Assembly: GCA_018970145.1 (NCBI GenBank)
Contig: JAGWWY010000005.1
Location: forward strand, 92,873-156,872
From: Gammaproteobacteria bacterium
GTDB lineage: Bacteria > Pseudomonadota > Gammaproteobacteria > Steroidobacterales > Steroidobacteraceae
DNA length: 64,000 bases
Direction: 5' to 3'
Shown: positions 37,039 to 45,140 of the stretch, in pieces
Position numbering within the stretch: the stretch's first letter is position 1
How the letters are laid out: each line of letters starts with the position of its first letter
The notes under the pieces: generated by a model
The model's database searches: none
Told to the model about the DNA's origin: nothing
The model's input: only the letters and a program-made list of their open reading frames with translations
Program-made: the position numbers and the translations under genes

Positions 37039-38967
37039 TCAGCTCAAGTCGCGAGTGATGAGGTTCTTGAGCACCAACGCCACACGCTTGGCATCCTGCT
37101 CCACCATCATGCGCACGACGGTGACCTTGTCATCGTAACTGTTGGCAGTATCGAGCATCTCGGCAGAAATGCCCGCCTTCTTCTTCGGTTTGAGTCGCGC
37201 CTTGAGCCGCGATTTGAACTCTTCCATCGATTCGCCTTCGCGCATCTCGATAGTTTCGGTCTCCGTCGATTCGATTCCACCCGCGACGCCTGTCAGCTCA
37301 GCGGCTGCGCCTGATGATGCCACCAGCGCCTCTGCTGACAACTCGCCGCTTGCAATCAGCGCAGCCTTCATTTCATCGGGCGACATCTGTGCGGCCATCG
37401 GCGGCGGCGGGATGTAAGTAACCCGATTGATGATCGGTCGAACCACGAGGAAACCCACCAGAGCGATCGCTAAGGCAACCAACAGATACTTCGCAACATC
37501 AAGATACTGCGGCTGCTGCCACACCGGAAGCGGTATCACCGGCGCGGGGGGCTCGAAGCTGGTGCTGATGAGATTCACGACGTCGCCACGATTCACGTTG
37601 TAACCCACCGCACCTTGCACGAGTGAGGTCAGTCGAGCGATTTCTTGCGCCGGCAAGGGACGACGGGCGGGCGGTGTTGCGGCACCGGGCGCACCGATCG
37701 CATCGTTAATGGCGACCGCGACGGTCAAACGACGCATACGGGGCGCCGGATCGACGACGTACTGTACGGATCGATCCATCTCGTAGTTCTTGGCTTCGCT
37801 ACGCTCTTGGCCTCGTACGACCGGCTCATCGGTACCCGGAGCGGACTCGGCAGGCACCGTCGCATCGGGCGTCGCGGCGACAGGCGGCGGCGGCTCGTTC
37901 GACAGCGACCCCGGTACGCCTTCGGATTTGGGCTCCGTCGTGGTCGACTCCCGCAACTGCTCGGATCGGACTTTCGTTCCCGTGCTGGTCGGATCAAAGT
38001 TTTCAACCGTACGCTCGATCACCGAGAAGTCGAGGTCTGCGTTGACCTGCGCGCGAACATTGTTGGCGCCAAAGATCGGGCCGAGCAGCTGCACGACTCG
38101 ATCGGCGTAATCGGCTTCCAGTCGCTGACGCAGCTCTAACTGCTTAGCGCTGAGATCCTTCGACTCTGGCGTTTCGGTCAACAAGCGACCGAACTGATCC
38201 ACGACGGACACGTTCGCGGGCGTCATGTAAGGAATGCTGGATGACACCAAGTGGACGATCGCTTGAACTTGGCCCTCACCAACAACACGCCCGTTGTACG
38301 GAGTGACGATCACCGACGCTTTCGGCTCGGCACGATCCCGCACGAAGGCACTTTGACGCGGCAGCGCGAGATGCACTCGCGCATCCTGAACCGTATTGAT
38401 ACGCCGAATACTTTGCGCCAATTCCTCTTCGATGGACGCGTTGTAGCGGGCTTGCTCCATGAACTGGCTGGTACCAAGCGGCATGTTGTCCTTCAGACCA
38501 GAGAATCCGGTCGTCGCCTCGCGCGGCAGTCCGGCAGCTGCCAGCATGATGCGCGCCTCGTGGAATTCGCTCGCAGGCACTTGCAAAGCACCGGTCAAGG
38601 GATCAAGTGACACATCGACGCCGTTCTTGGTCAGCAACTGTTGGGCTTGTTCCTTGTCTGCATCCGCCATGCTGGGATAGAGGGCACGCGGCGGTGAGGC
38701 CGACATCGTTGCGTAAGCAACGATAGCGAGTAGGATCACCAAGCCAATGCCTAGATAGGGCAGTGCTGTGCGTACGATCGGTTTTTGCATGAAACCACCG
38801 ATACCGCTCGATCCCGCAGCGACCAAGGCGTTGCTATTGGTGTCCTCACCGGAGTTCGTACGAGCCATATCGCGCGAAGTGGAGACGGTCACGCCACCAT
38901 CACCCATACCCGCGCGAGTAGCGGAATCCAGTCTAGAGCCCAGAACTTCTGCTTCAACGGTAGCCAT
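37039..38967 (-). CDS. fliF: Flagellar MS-ring protein FliF
   Basis: Forms the MS ring in the inner membrane, the base for C-ring and export gate. Transmembrane helices lie near residues 70-88 and 490-510. The ring-building domain is marked by LYPSMADADKEQAQQLL, VPASEFHEARIMLA, SGFSGLKDNMPLG-like text and ARVHLALPRQSAFVRD. The cytoplasmic C-terminus ends VALVLKNLITRDLS, the FliG-binding segment. A 60-residue N-terminal cytoplasmic leader and a Pro/Glu-rich insertion near 340-385 are present. 642 residues. Confidence 0.97.
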   Translation of the reverse strand: MATVEAEVLGSRLDSATRAGMGDGGVTVSTSRDMARTNSGEDTNSNALVAAGSSGIGGFMQKPIVRTALPYLGIGLVILLAIVAYATMSASPPRALYPSMADADKEQAQQLLTKNGVDVSLDPLTGALQVPASEFHEARIMLAAAGLPREATTGFSGLKDNMPLGTSQFMEQARYNASIEEELAQSIRRINTVQDARVHLALPRQSAFVRDRAEPKASVIVTPYNGRVVGEGQVQAIVHLVSSSIPYMTPANVSVVDQFGRLLTETPESKDLSAKQLELRQRLEADYADRVVQLLGPIFGANNVRAQVNADLDFSVIERTVENFDPTSTGTKVRSEQLRESTTTEPKSEGVPGSLSNEPPPPVAATPDATVPAESAPGTDEPVVRGQERSEAKNYEMDRSVQYVVDPAPRMRRLTVAVAINDAIGAPGAATPPARRPLPAQEIARLTSLVQGAVGYNVNRGDVVNLISTSFEPPAPVIPLPVWQQPQYLDVAKYLLVALAIALVGFLVVRPIINRVTYIPPPPMAAQMSPDEMKAALIASGELSAEALVASSGAAAELTGVAGGIESTETETIEMREGESMEEFKSRLKARLKPKKKAGISAEMLDTANSYDDKVTVVRMMVEQDAKRVALVLKNLITRDLS

Positions 38968-38970
38968 GCG

Positions 38971-39330
38971 TTACACCGTCATGCTCATGATTTCTTTGTA
39001 GGATTCCAAGATCTTGTTACGAACCTGGACAGTAGCTTCGAATGCAACCGAGGATTTCTGCATCGCGATCGCGACATCTGTCAGCGAAACGTCATCGCCA
39101 CGTACGTACGCAGTTTGCAGCTCCCGTGAAACACGCTGCTGCTCGTTCACGCGATCGAGCGCAACTTTCATCGTATCGGTAAAGTTGACCTTCGGCTCAC
39201 CCGAGGGTGGCATCAAAGGCGATGCCGGGCCTCGAATCTCACCGGCTTCGATGCCAGGAGGACGCACCGACTCGCGCATTTGCCGCAACTGCTCCAAAGC
39301 CTGTTTCATCGCGACCGATTGAATGGTCAT
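38971..39330 (-). CDS. fliE: Flagellar hook-basal body complex protein FliE
   Basis: Connects the MS ring to the proximal rod. The conserved C-terminal half is intact: FTDTMKVALDRVNEQQRVS, YVRGDDVSLTDVAIAMQKSS and VQVRNKILESYKEIMSMTV. 119 residues. Its ATG overlaps the stop of the sigma54 activator as ATGA, so the activator and the whole fliE-fliR series probably share one transcript. Confidence 0.96.
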   Translation of the reverse strand: MTIQSVAMKQALEQLRQMRESVRPPGIEAGEIRGPASPLMPPSGEPKVNFTDTMKVALDRVNEQQRVSRELQTAYVRGDDVSLTDVAIAMQKSSVAFEATVQVRNKILESYKEIMSMTV

Positions 39331-40382
39331 ACACCCACCATCGCCTGGCCGCTATCACGCAGACGAGCGAGCTTGTATCTCAAGGTTCTCTCGCTGATAC
39401 CGAGCTTCGCTGCTGCGGCCATCTTAGTTGGCGTATCGCGGAGTGTTGCCATGATGAGCTCAGCCTCTTGAGCAACGCGCCAATCGGCTAACGACTCCGG
39501 CGCGTCATTTGCCTCCTCGTTGGTCGATGGCGGCGGATCAGTCACTGGAAGCGTCATCGGAATGAAGTTGTTCTCTACCGGCAGACCGGTATCGAGACCG
39601 AGGTGCTCTGCTTGCAAGATCGAGCCGTCCGCGATCACCATGGCGCGCTGAATGACGTTCTCGAGTTCGCGCACGTTGCCCGGCCAGTCGTAGGCACGCA
39701 AAGCAGCAACCGCCGAGTCGCCGAGCCGCATCGCACCAGAGATGTATTGGTGCTTGTTCACCATCGCACGGGCGAGCGGAATGATGTCACCGGGACGCTC
39801 GCGCAGCGGTTTCAACTGCAGCGGGAAAATATTGAGTCGGTAATAGAGATCTTCGCGGAAGCGGCCAGTTGCCACATCGCCCTTCAAGTTTCGATTGGTG
39901 GCCGCAAGCAAACGGAACTGGGTCTTCTGCGGCTTGGTCGATCCGAGTGGGGTGAACTCGCGCTCTTGCAGTACTCGCAGTAATTTCGCTTGCACACTCG
40001 GCGGCAGCTCACCGACCTCATCCAGAAATAGCGTGCCACCATCAGCCTGCTCGAAATAGCCGTGGAAGCGTTGTACGGCACCGGTGAAGGCCCCCTTCTC
40101 GTGACCGAACAGCAAATCTTCGACCATCGACTCGGGCAAGCAGGCGCAGTTGAACGCAACAAAAGGCGCCGCGCTTCGTAACGAAGTCTCATGGAGATAC
40201 CGCGCGAGTACTTCCTTGCCCGTACCCGAGGCACCGCCAATGAGCACGGTGACGTCGGTGCGTGCCACACGCGACGCGAGCGCGAGCAGTTGCGCGGTGA
40301 ACGGATCGCCGTAGATGACCGAACCGGCGGTTGCCTCGGCATGGACATTCGCGTTATTCATGGACTCGGACACGACGGACAC
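39327..40382 (-). CDS. FleR/FlrC-like sigma54 activator lacking a receiver domain
   Basis: Bacterial enhancer-binding protein for sigma54 promoters. The AAA+ domain starts almost at once: Walker A GGASGTGKE (49-57), sigma54-contact loop GAFTGA (97-102), GGTLFLDEVGEL as Walker B. A Fis-type helix-turn-helix closes the protein (TKMAAAAKLGISERTLRYKLARL). FleR and FlrC carry an N-terminal phosphorylatable receiver; none is encoded here, and no FleS/FlrB kinase lies beside it. I chose the GTG at 40382 because GGAAGG lies six bases upstream; an ATG at 40361 is possible. A sigma54 promoter lies just upstream. Confidence 0.9.
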   Translation of the reverse strand: MSVVSESMNNANVHAEATAGSVIYGDPFTAQLLALASRVARTDVTVLIGGASGTGKEVLARYLHETSLRSAAPFVAFNCACLPESMVEDLLFGHEKGAFTGAVQRFHGYFEQADGGTLFLDEVGELPPSVQAKLLRVLQEREFTPLGSTKPQKTQFRLLAATNRNLKGDVATGRFREDLYYRLNIFPLQLKPLRERPGDIIPLARAMVNKHQYISGAMRLGDSAVAALRAYDWPGNVRELENVIQRAMVIADGSILQAEHLGLDTGLPVENNFIPMTLPVTDPPPSTNEEANDAPESLADWRVAQEAELIMATLRDTPTKMAAAAKLGISERTLRYKLARLRDSGQAMVGV

Positions 40383-40414
40383 ACGACACCTTCCCTGATC
40401 AGGTGACGAGGAGA

Positions 40415-40430
40415 AGCAACCTGCGTGCCA
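40415..40430 (-). promoter_or_regulatory. Sigma54 promoter for the fleR-like/fliE operon
   Basis: On the minus strand this reads TGGCAC-GCAGG-TTGCT, a perfect -24/-12 match, with the start codon about 33 bases beyond the -12 element. It is the only strong sigma54 site I see ahead of the long fliE-to-flhB series, so it may drive it all. The FleQ-like protein encoded upstream is the likely activator. Confidence 0.92.
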
Positions 40431-40488
40431 GTGGATTTTTTGCTTTATTAAAACAACAGGTTACGGATGAACCCGAGGGGGCGAATCG

Positions 40489-41655
40489 CTACTGTCGGGA
40501 TACCGACAGATCGTATTTTCGTAGCCGCTCGATCAACGTCGTGCGAGCCAAGCCGAGCAGCTCAGCCGCGTGGGTGATGTTGCCCTCGGTGACCTTCATC
40601 GCCTCACGGATCCAGGCCGACTCGAAATCGGCCAACATCTGCTTGAGATCAACCGTCGCGTTCGACAGAGCCGGCGCAGCAGCCGCCGGCAACTCGGCGC
40701 TCCAGTTCGATGATGACTCGCCCCCGATGACATCGGCGACACAGTCGGCTGCCGCGTGGGCGGCCTCTTTTGCCGAGCCCAATTCGTCATCGCCCTGGAA
40801 GAGTTCCAGAATCGCCGCTTGCTCATCCGGTGAGCTCGCACTCACCACCGTCGACGCGCCCCGCGGCAGCATCGAGGCAGGAATCGATTTCAGCGATAAC
40901 TCTTGGGCCGGCCAGAACACCGTCAAGCGCTCGACGAGGTTGAGCAACTCTCGGCAGTTACCGGGCCACGAGTATGAGGTCATCCACTCGCGAAGATCTT
41001 CACTCGCTCGGATCGGCAGCTGACCGGCAGTCGCACAGCGCTTGGCGAAGTGGTCGAACAAAATGGTGACATCGTCGCCTCGATCACGCAGCGCCGGCAC
41101 ATAGAGGGGAACAACATTCAACCGATAGAACAAATCGGCTCGAAATTTTCCTTGCGAAATGGACTCTTCCAGCTGCCGGTGGGTCGCCGCGACGACGCGC
41201 ACATTGACGGGGATCGAGCGATCATCGCCCACTCGATCGATCACACGCTCCTGCAACACGCGCAGCAGTTTCACCTGCATATCCAGTCGCATGTCACCGA
41301 TTTCATCGAGAAACAGCGTGCCCGAATTCGCGAGTTCGAAACGACCACGGCGGTCGGCAAGCGCGCCCGTGAATGCACCCTTGGTGTGACCAAAGAGCTC
41401 GCTTTCCAAAAGATCAGCCGGAATCGCGCCGCAGTTCACCGGAACGAATCGGTTCGTATGCCGGGTCGAAAGCCGGTGGACCGACTGGGCGACGAGCTCC
41501 TTGCCAGTGCCCGACTCGCCGAGAATCAGCACGGTGCTATCGGACGTCGCAACCCGCCGGATGAGTGCACGCAACGAACGCATGGCCGGAGAATCTCCTG
41601 CCAAGACGTCGAGTACATCGCCCTCGATGGAGCGCTTACCGGGGTGGGCGGCCAA
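40489..41655 (-). CDS. FleQ/FlrA-like sigma54 activator lacking the N-terminal FleQ domain
   Basis: Sigma54-dependent activator in the position of the flagellar master regulator FleQ/FlrA. Walker A GESGTGKE (46-53), GAFTGA (93-98), GTLFLDEIGD and a C-terminal Fis-type HTH (NITHAAELLGLARTTLIERLRKY) are complete. Full-length FleQ has about 120 residues ahead of the AAA+ domain; here only about 20 precede it. An in-frame TGA a short way upstream, with no ATG or GTG between, limits the frame, so the start is probably the TTG at 41655 (GGGGG about seven bases before) or ATG 41583. Between the AAA+ and HTH parts is a long Ala/Ser linker. Confidence 0.88.
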   Translation of the reverse strand: MAAHPGKRSIEGDVLDVLAGDSPAMRSLRALIRRVATSDSTVLILGESGTGKELVAQSVHRLSTRHTNRFVPVNCGAIPADLLESELFGHTKGAFTGALADRRGRFELANSGTLFLDEIGDMRLDMQVKLLRVLQERVIDRVGDDRSIPVNVRVVAATHRQLEESISQGKFRADLFYRLNVVPLYVPALRDRGDDVTILFDHFAKRCATAGQLPIRASEDLREWMTSYSWPGNCRELLNLVERLTVFWPAQELSLKSIPASMLPRGASTVVSASSPDEQAAILELFQGDDELGSAKEAAHAAADCVADVIGGESSSNWSAELPAAAAPALSNATVDLKQMLADFESAWIREAMKVTEGNITHAAELLGLARTTLIERLRKYDLSVSRQ

Positions 41656-41763
41656 ACGACGCCCCCGCGCAACTCTTACGCGACAAAACCCTCTCCCTGA
41701 TATCCGTCTATTTCAGTCCATTTTGGATCGAAACTGCCGGGATACTACATCAGAGAGCAGCGC

Positions 41764-42186
41764 TCAGGTGCGAACGATAAACATACGCTGGTTGACCTGG
41801 CCCACCGTGACCGGGTTGATGGAGGCCCACGCCTCGCGAACCTGGCCCAGCAAGTCCTCGCATTCGGCGAGATCGACCGTGTCCGTCGAACTACCGGCAC
41901 GAACCAGTTTCCGGATTAAAAACTGATAAAAATCATCGAGATGCGATGCGACCGAACCGCCATTTTGAACATCGAGAGTCTCACGAAGACCATTGAGTAT
42001 GGTCAACGCGCGGCTGACCGACGAACTCACGGCACGCCGTTCTGTGCGCTCGGCGTGGACGCGAGCCAGACGGATCGCCTCAATGGCGCCGTCGTACATC
42101 ATGATGACGAGGTCGCGTTTATCGGCGTCCGTACAACGGACGTCGACGGCGGCGGAACGGTAGGCTTTGAGTGCAAGTGCAGACAT
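41764..42186 (-). CDS. fliS: FliS-family flagellin chaperone, second copy
   Basis: FliS-type export chaperone: ALKAYRSAAVDVRCTDADK, LVIMMYDGAIEAIRLAR, ALTILNGLRETLDVQNGG and the final helix with LLGQVREAWASI all match. 140 residues from the ATG at 42186, which has GGAG nine bases upstream; an ATG at 42201 is less well placed. It is clearly different in sequence from the FliS encoded just before it, so the two may serve different flagellins. Confidence 0.92.
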   Translation of the reverse strand: MSALALKAYRSAAVDVRCTDADKRDLVIMMYDGAIEAIRLARVHAERTERRAVSSSVSRALTILNGLRETLDVQNGGSVASHLDDFYQFLIRKLVRAGSSTDTVDLAECEDLLGQVREAWASINPVTVGQVNQRMFIVRT

Positions 42187-42282
42187 GGTGTGGTGCTCCA
42201 TGAACGGCGCTGTTGCCGTACAGGAATTAAGTCGGCTCTTGTCCGCCGATCTTTAGCCCATGCCTTGCGAGCCCGAGGATTA

Positions 42283-42306
42283 GCGGCGGGGGTTCCCCCC
42301 CGCCGC
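42283..42306. other. Strong GC hairpin between the two fliS genes
   Basis: GCGGCGGGGG pairs with CCCCCGCCGC across a four-base TTCC loop. It lies 30 bases after the upstream fliS stop on the minus strand. No run of T follows on either strand, so it is not a typical intrinsic terminator; it could stabilise or attenuate the upstream mRNA. Confidence 0.75.
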
Positions 42307-42335
42307 GATCCCGACAAGAAAAAGCGTACCCGCCC

Positions 42336-42815
42336 CTAGCAGGCAGCGGCTACCGCGGCACCACTGCGTGCCGCCGCCAGCCGACTCGGTTCCGCTTTCT
42401 CTCTCGTCTGTACCGGCGCAACCGCAGCGCGCCGAGCCAACTCGCCCCAGGCCTCTCGAACCGACTTCACCCAGGTCAGACACTGATCGAGCAATTCGAT
42501 ATCTCGCCGTGTCTGAGCGTGGATGATTTGCGAAGTCAGCGCGTTATAGAAACGCAGCAGATCTTGCGCCACCGGTTGTCCATTATCGAAGTCAAGCGTC
42601 TCGCGCAGACCAGAAATGATGGTCATCGCACGAGCGAAGTGACGACCGACGTCGCGATACTCCTTCCGCTCGAGGCAAGCCTTACCCGCGACCAGCGACT
42701 CGACGATGCCGTCGTACAACAAGACGACCAACTCCGCGCCCTTGCCGCCATGTGCCGTCGATTCGGTCTCGACCGCCTTGTAGGCCTTCAATCCACTTTT
42801 AAACATTGGTGCCAT
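42336..42815 (-). CDS. fliS: FliS-family flagellin chaperone, first copy
   Basis: Flagellin export chaperone of 159 residues. KAYKAVETESTAHGGKGAELVVLLYDGIVESL is the FliS N-terminus (quoted in spirit; key residues AYK, LLYDG), followed by AMTIISGLRETLDFDNGQPVA. An Ala/Arg-rich tail of about 30 residues extends beyond the normal end. The ATG at 42815 has GGAG nine bases upstream, embedded in the flaG stop region. Confidence 0.93.
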   Translation of the reverse strand: MAPMFKSGLKAYKAVETESTAHGGKGAELVVLLYDGIVESLVAGKACLERKEYRDVGRHFARAMTIISGLRETLDFDNGQPVAQDLLRFYNALTSQIIHAQTRRDIELLDQCLTWVKSVREAWGELARRAAVAPVQTREKAEPSRLAAARSGAAVAAAC

Positions 42816-42821
42816 TTTTCA

Positions 42822-43178
42822 TTACTCCATTCGGTCAACTAAAATTCCAGTCAACTCATCAATATTCCTCGTGATTCGCAGCGCTTCATCGCTGGGAATC
42901 TTTCGCAAAACACTGCCAGTTCGCTGATCGGTAACCGTGAACACGACCGTTCCGTTCACCGACTCGATACCCACATTCACGCTTCCCCCGACCTGCTCCA
43001 AGCGATCGGTCAACGCCTTGGCGACGCCTCTCGATTCGAGCGACGACTGAGCGCTCTGTCCCGCCTCACCAGACGAGGGTTTTGAGGCCTCAACGGCTGC
43101 AGATCGCTCCGCCCAGTCGCTCGTCACTTCCGCACGTTGCCCGGTACTCGGTGCGACGGCATTAACTGCTGCTGCCAT
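42822..43178 (-). CDS. flaG: FlaG family protein
   Basis: 118-residue FlaG protein, associated with filament length and fliC-fliD clusters. The conserved C-terminal domain reads NVGIESVNGTVVFTVTDQRTGSVLRKIPSDEAL in family register (key IPS/D..L) and is preceded by a low-complexity N-terminus. It lies 20 bases after the first flagellin stop, between flagellins and fliS as in Pseudomonas. Confidence 0.92.
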   Translation of the reverse strand: MAAAVNAVAPSTGQRAEVTSDWAERSAAVEASKPSSGEAGQSAQSSLESRGVAKALTDRLEQVGGSVNVGIESVNGTVVFTVTDQRTGSVLRKIPSDEALRITRNIDELTGILVDRME

Positions 43179-43198
43179 GTTTCACTACCTCCGTTTCA

Positions 43199-44071
43199 TC
43201 AAGCGCGAAGCAATAGCAAGACGTACTGCGGCGCCTGGTTCGCTTGCGCCAACATCGCCGTACCGGCTTGCTGCAACACCATGCCACGCGCAAGGTTGGC
43301 CGACTCCGCTGCGTAATCCGCGTCAACAATGCCCGATACGGCTTCTTGAAGACGCTGGTTCACGTTCATCAGGTTCGCAACGGTGTGCTCCAGCCGGTTA
43401 ATCAAGGCGCCCGCTTGGGCACGATTGCCGTTGAGTTTGCCAATCGCTGTATCGATCGCTGCGACCGCCGTCGAGGCTGCATCGGCGGTTGCGATGCTCT
43501 TTAAAGCCGACGACGACGTGATGCTCGTCGGAATATCCGACCCCGTGGCACCACTCGCGTTCAAATCGAGTGTATGTGCCGAGAACGTGACCGAGTTGCC
43601 AGTCTTGGCAACATCGGATCCCACGAACATGCTGTGCGAATTAGCACCTCCGGTCGATGCGATCACGCCGCGATTGAACGCCGTTACGCTGTTGATACGC
43701 TGGACTTCCGCTTTCAACGCCTCGTATTCATAGTTGGCATTTGTTCGGTCCGCGTCCTCATAAGTGCCTGTCTTGGACTGCACCGCCAACTCACGCATCC
43801 GAATCAGGATATTCTCGATCTCTGCCGCCGCGCCGTCATAGGTATTGACCAAAGAAATCGCATCGTTGGTATTACGAATTGCTTGAGTCAGACTGCGGAT
43901 GTCCGCACCCATCTTCGCCGCGACCGCCATACCAGCCGCATCGTCGGAAGCGCTATTGATCCGCTTGCCGGAAGCCAAGCGCTCCATCGACTGCTCCAGA
44001 TCGCGACGATTCTCCGACAAAATCCTCGACGCGGTCGTCGAAGAATTATTGGTATTGATCACCACCGCCAT
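43199..44071 (-). CDS. Short flagellin A
   Basis: 290-residue flagellin containing only the conserved D0/D1 rod domains. N-terminus MAVVINTNNSSTTASRILSE, then MERLASGKRINSASDDAAG and NILIRMRELAVQSKTGTYED; C-terminus ANLMNVNQRLQEAVSGIVDADYAAESANLARG and QANQAPQYVLLLL (family hallmarks). The central 60 residues are variable; no D2/D3 outer domain exists. It is the most divergent of the four short flagellins here (for example NNSSTTAS where the others have NISSITAS). Confidence 0.96.
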   Translation of the reverse strand: MAVVINTNNSSTTASRILSENRRDLEQSMERLASGKRINSASDDAAGMAVAAKMGADIRSLTQAIRNTNDAISLVNTYDGAAAEIENILIRMRELAVQSKTGTYEDADRTNANYEYEALKAEVQRINSVTAFNRGVIASTGGANSHSMFVGSDVAKTGNSVTFSAHTLDLNASGATGSDIPTSITSSSALKSIATADAASTAVAAIDTAIGKLNGNRAQAGALINRLEHTVANLMNVNQRLQEAVSGIVDADYAAESANLARGMVLQQAGTAMLAQANQAPQYVLLLLRA

Positions 44072-44124
44072 AGGTCACTCCATCAAAAAAGGGTTTTGGT
44101 GCCTAATTTGGTGCCTCGACTGAG

Positions 44125-44159
44125 CTACTCCACCGCGCCGTCAAGCGACGATGGAGTAG
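44125..44159. other. Imperfect hairpin ahead of flagellin A
   Basis: CTACTCCA (44125-44132) pairs with TGGAGTAG (44152-44159); an inner CGTC-AAGC-GACG stem lies inside. It sits in the 101-base gap between flagellins B and A. No T-run follows on the minus strand. Next to it GGTGCC(T/A)AATTTGGTGCC-type direct repeats occur at about 44097-44114. Confidence 0.6.
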
Positions 44160-44172
44160 ATCGCTTTTTCAC

Positions 44173-45054
44173 TTATCCTCGCAGTAGCGACAGAATATAT
44201 TGCGGCGCCTGGTTCGCTTGCGCCAACATTGCCGTTCCCGCCTGCGCGAGAACCATGCCGCGTGCGAGGTTCGCTGACTCCGACGCATAGTCGGCATCTT
44301 CGATACCGGAGACGGCCTCTTGCAGGCGCTGACTAACATTCATCAGGTTTGAGACCGTGTGCTCGAGACGGTTAATCAGTGCACCAGCCTGTGCGCGCTT
44401 GCCGTTAAGTTGCCCGATTGCAGTGTCGAGTGCAGCGATTGCGCCCGATGCACCTGCGGTCGTGTCAGCGGCCAAAATACCTTTAAGATCAGAAGACGCG
44501 ATCGTCGTCTGGGATTCTGAGTTGAGGTTCAAACCCGCACTACCCGCGGAGTTCGCGCCCATGAAGCTGACGGTATTGCCAGACTTGGCAACATCGGAAC
44601 CCACATAAAAGGCGAAGCCGCCAGCCGCTGCAGCCGAGGTTCCCAGGTCGCGGCGATTGAATGCCGTCACATCCGCGATACGCTTAATTTCCTCTTTGAG
44701 AGCCGTGTACTCGTAGTCTGCATTGACTCGGTCGGGGCTTTCATAGGTGCCATTTTTGGCCTGCACCGCCAGTTCGCGCATCCGGATCAAGATATTCTCG
44801 ATCTCCTGTGCCGCACCGTCATAGGTGTTCACGAGCGATATCGCATCGTTCGTATTACGAACTGCTTGGTTCAAACTGCTGATGTCCGCTCGCATCTTAG
44901 CGGCGACCGCCATGCCGGCTGCATCGTCGGCGGCGCTATTGATGCGCTTGCCCGAGGCCAAGCGCTCCATGGCCTTTTCGAGATCCGCACGATTCTCAGA
45001 TAAAATGCGTGAAGCGGTGATCGACGAAATGTTCGTGTTAACTACAACGCCCAT
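44173..45054 (-). CDS. Short flagellin B
   Basis: 293-residue flagellin of D0/D1 domains only. MGVVVNTNISSITASRILSE at the start, NILIRMRELAVQAKNGTYES in the first helix pair, and VSNLMNVSQRLQEAVSGIED near the end are typical. The first 86 residues are identical to flagellin C. It has a leader nearly identical to that of flagellin C, with a sigma28-like promoter and a hairpin just before AGGAG. Confidence 0.97.
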   Translation of the reverse strand: MGVVVNTNISSITASRILSENRADLEKAMERLASGKRINSAADDAAGMAVAAKMRADISSLNQAVRNTNDAISLVNTYDGAAQEIENILIRMRELAVQAKNGTYESPDRVNADYEYTALKEEIKRIADVTAFNRRDLGTSAAAAGGFAFYVGSDVAKSGNTVSFMGANSAGSAGLNLNSESQTTIASSDLKGILAADTTAGASGAIAALDTAIGQLNGKRAQAGALINRLEHTVSNLMNVSQRLQEAVSGIEDADYASESANLARGMVLAQAGTAMLAQANQAPQYILSLLRG

Positions 45055-45072
45055 GATCTTCTCCTGGTTGAA

Positions 45073-45096
45073 TGAGGGCGAGCTACCCCGCCCTCA
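45073..45096. other. Leader hairpin of flagellin B
   Basis: TGAGGGCG pairs with CGCCCTCA across eight bases. On the minus strand it lies immediately 5' of the CAGGAG ribosome-binding site of flagellin B, so it would form in the 5' untranslated region. The equivalent hairpin ahead of flagellin C is longer. Confidence 0.8.
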
Positions 45097-45110
45097 TGTG
45101 CTTCCGGCCT

Positions 45111-45136
45111 TTATCGCGCCGGCTCTCTAGGGTTTA
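45111..45136 (-). promoter_or_regulatory. Sigma28-like promoter of flagellin B
   Basis: The minus strand reads TAAA, then 14 bases, then CGCGATAA, close to the FliA consensus TAAA-N15-GCCGATAA with one base less spacing and two changes. It is about 55 bases upstream of the start codon. Experimental mapping is lacking. Confidence 0.6.
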
Positions 45137-45140
45137 TGGA

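Noticed and set aside
42283..42306. Rho-independent terminator between the fliS genes
   Set aside because: The stem is strong, but no T-tract follows on either strand; listed only as a hairpin.
44097..44124. Sigma54 promoter upstream of flagellin A (AGGCACCAAATTAGGCACC on the minus strand)
   Set aside because: The -24 half fits, but the -12 half lacks the invariant GC at the right distance; more likely a small direct repeat.
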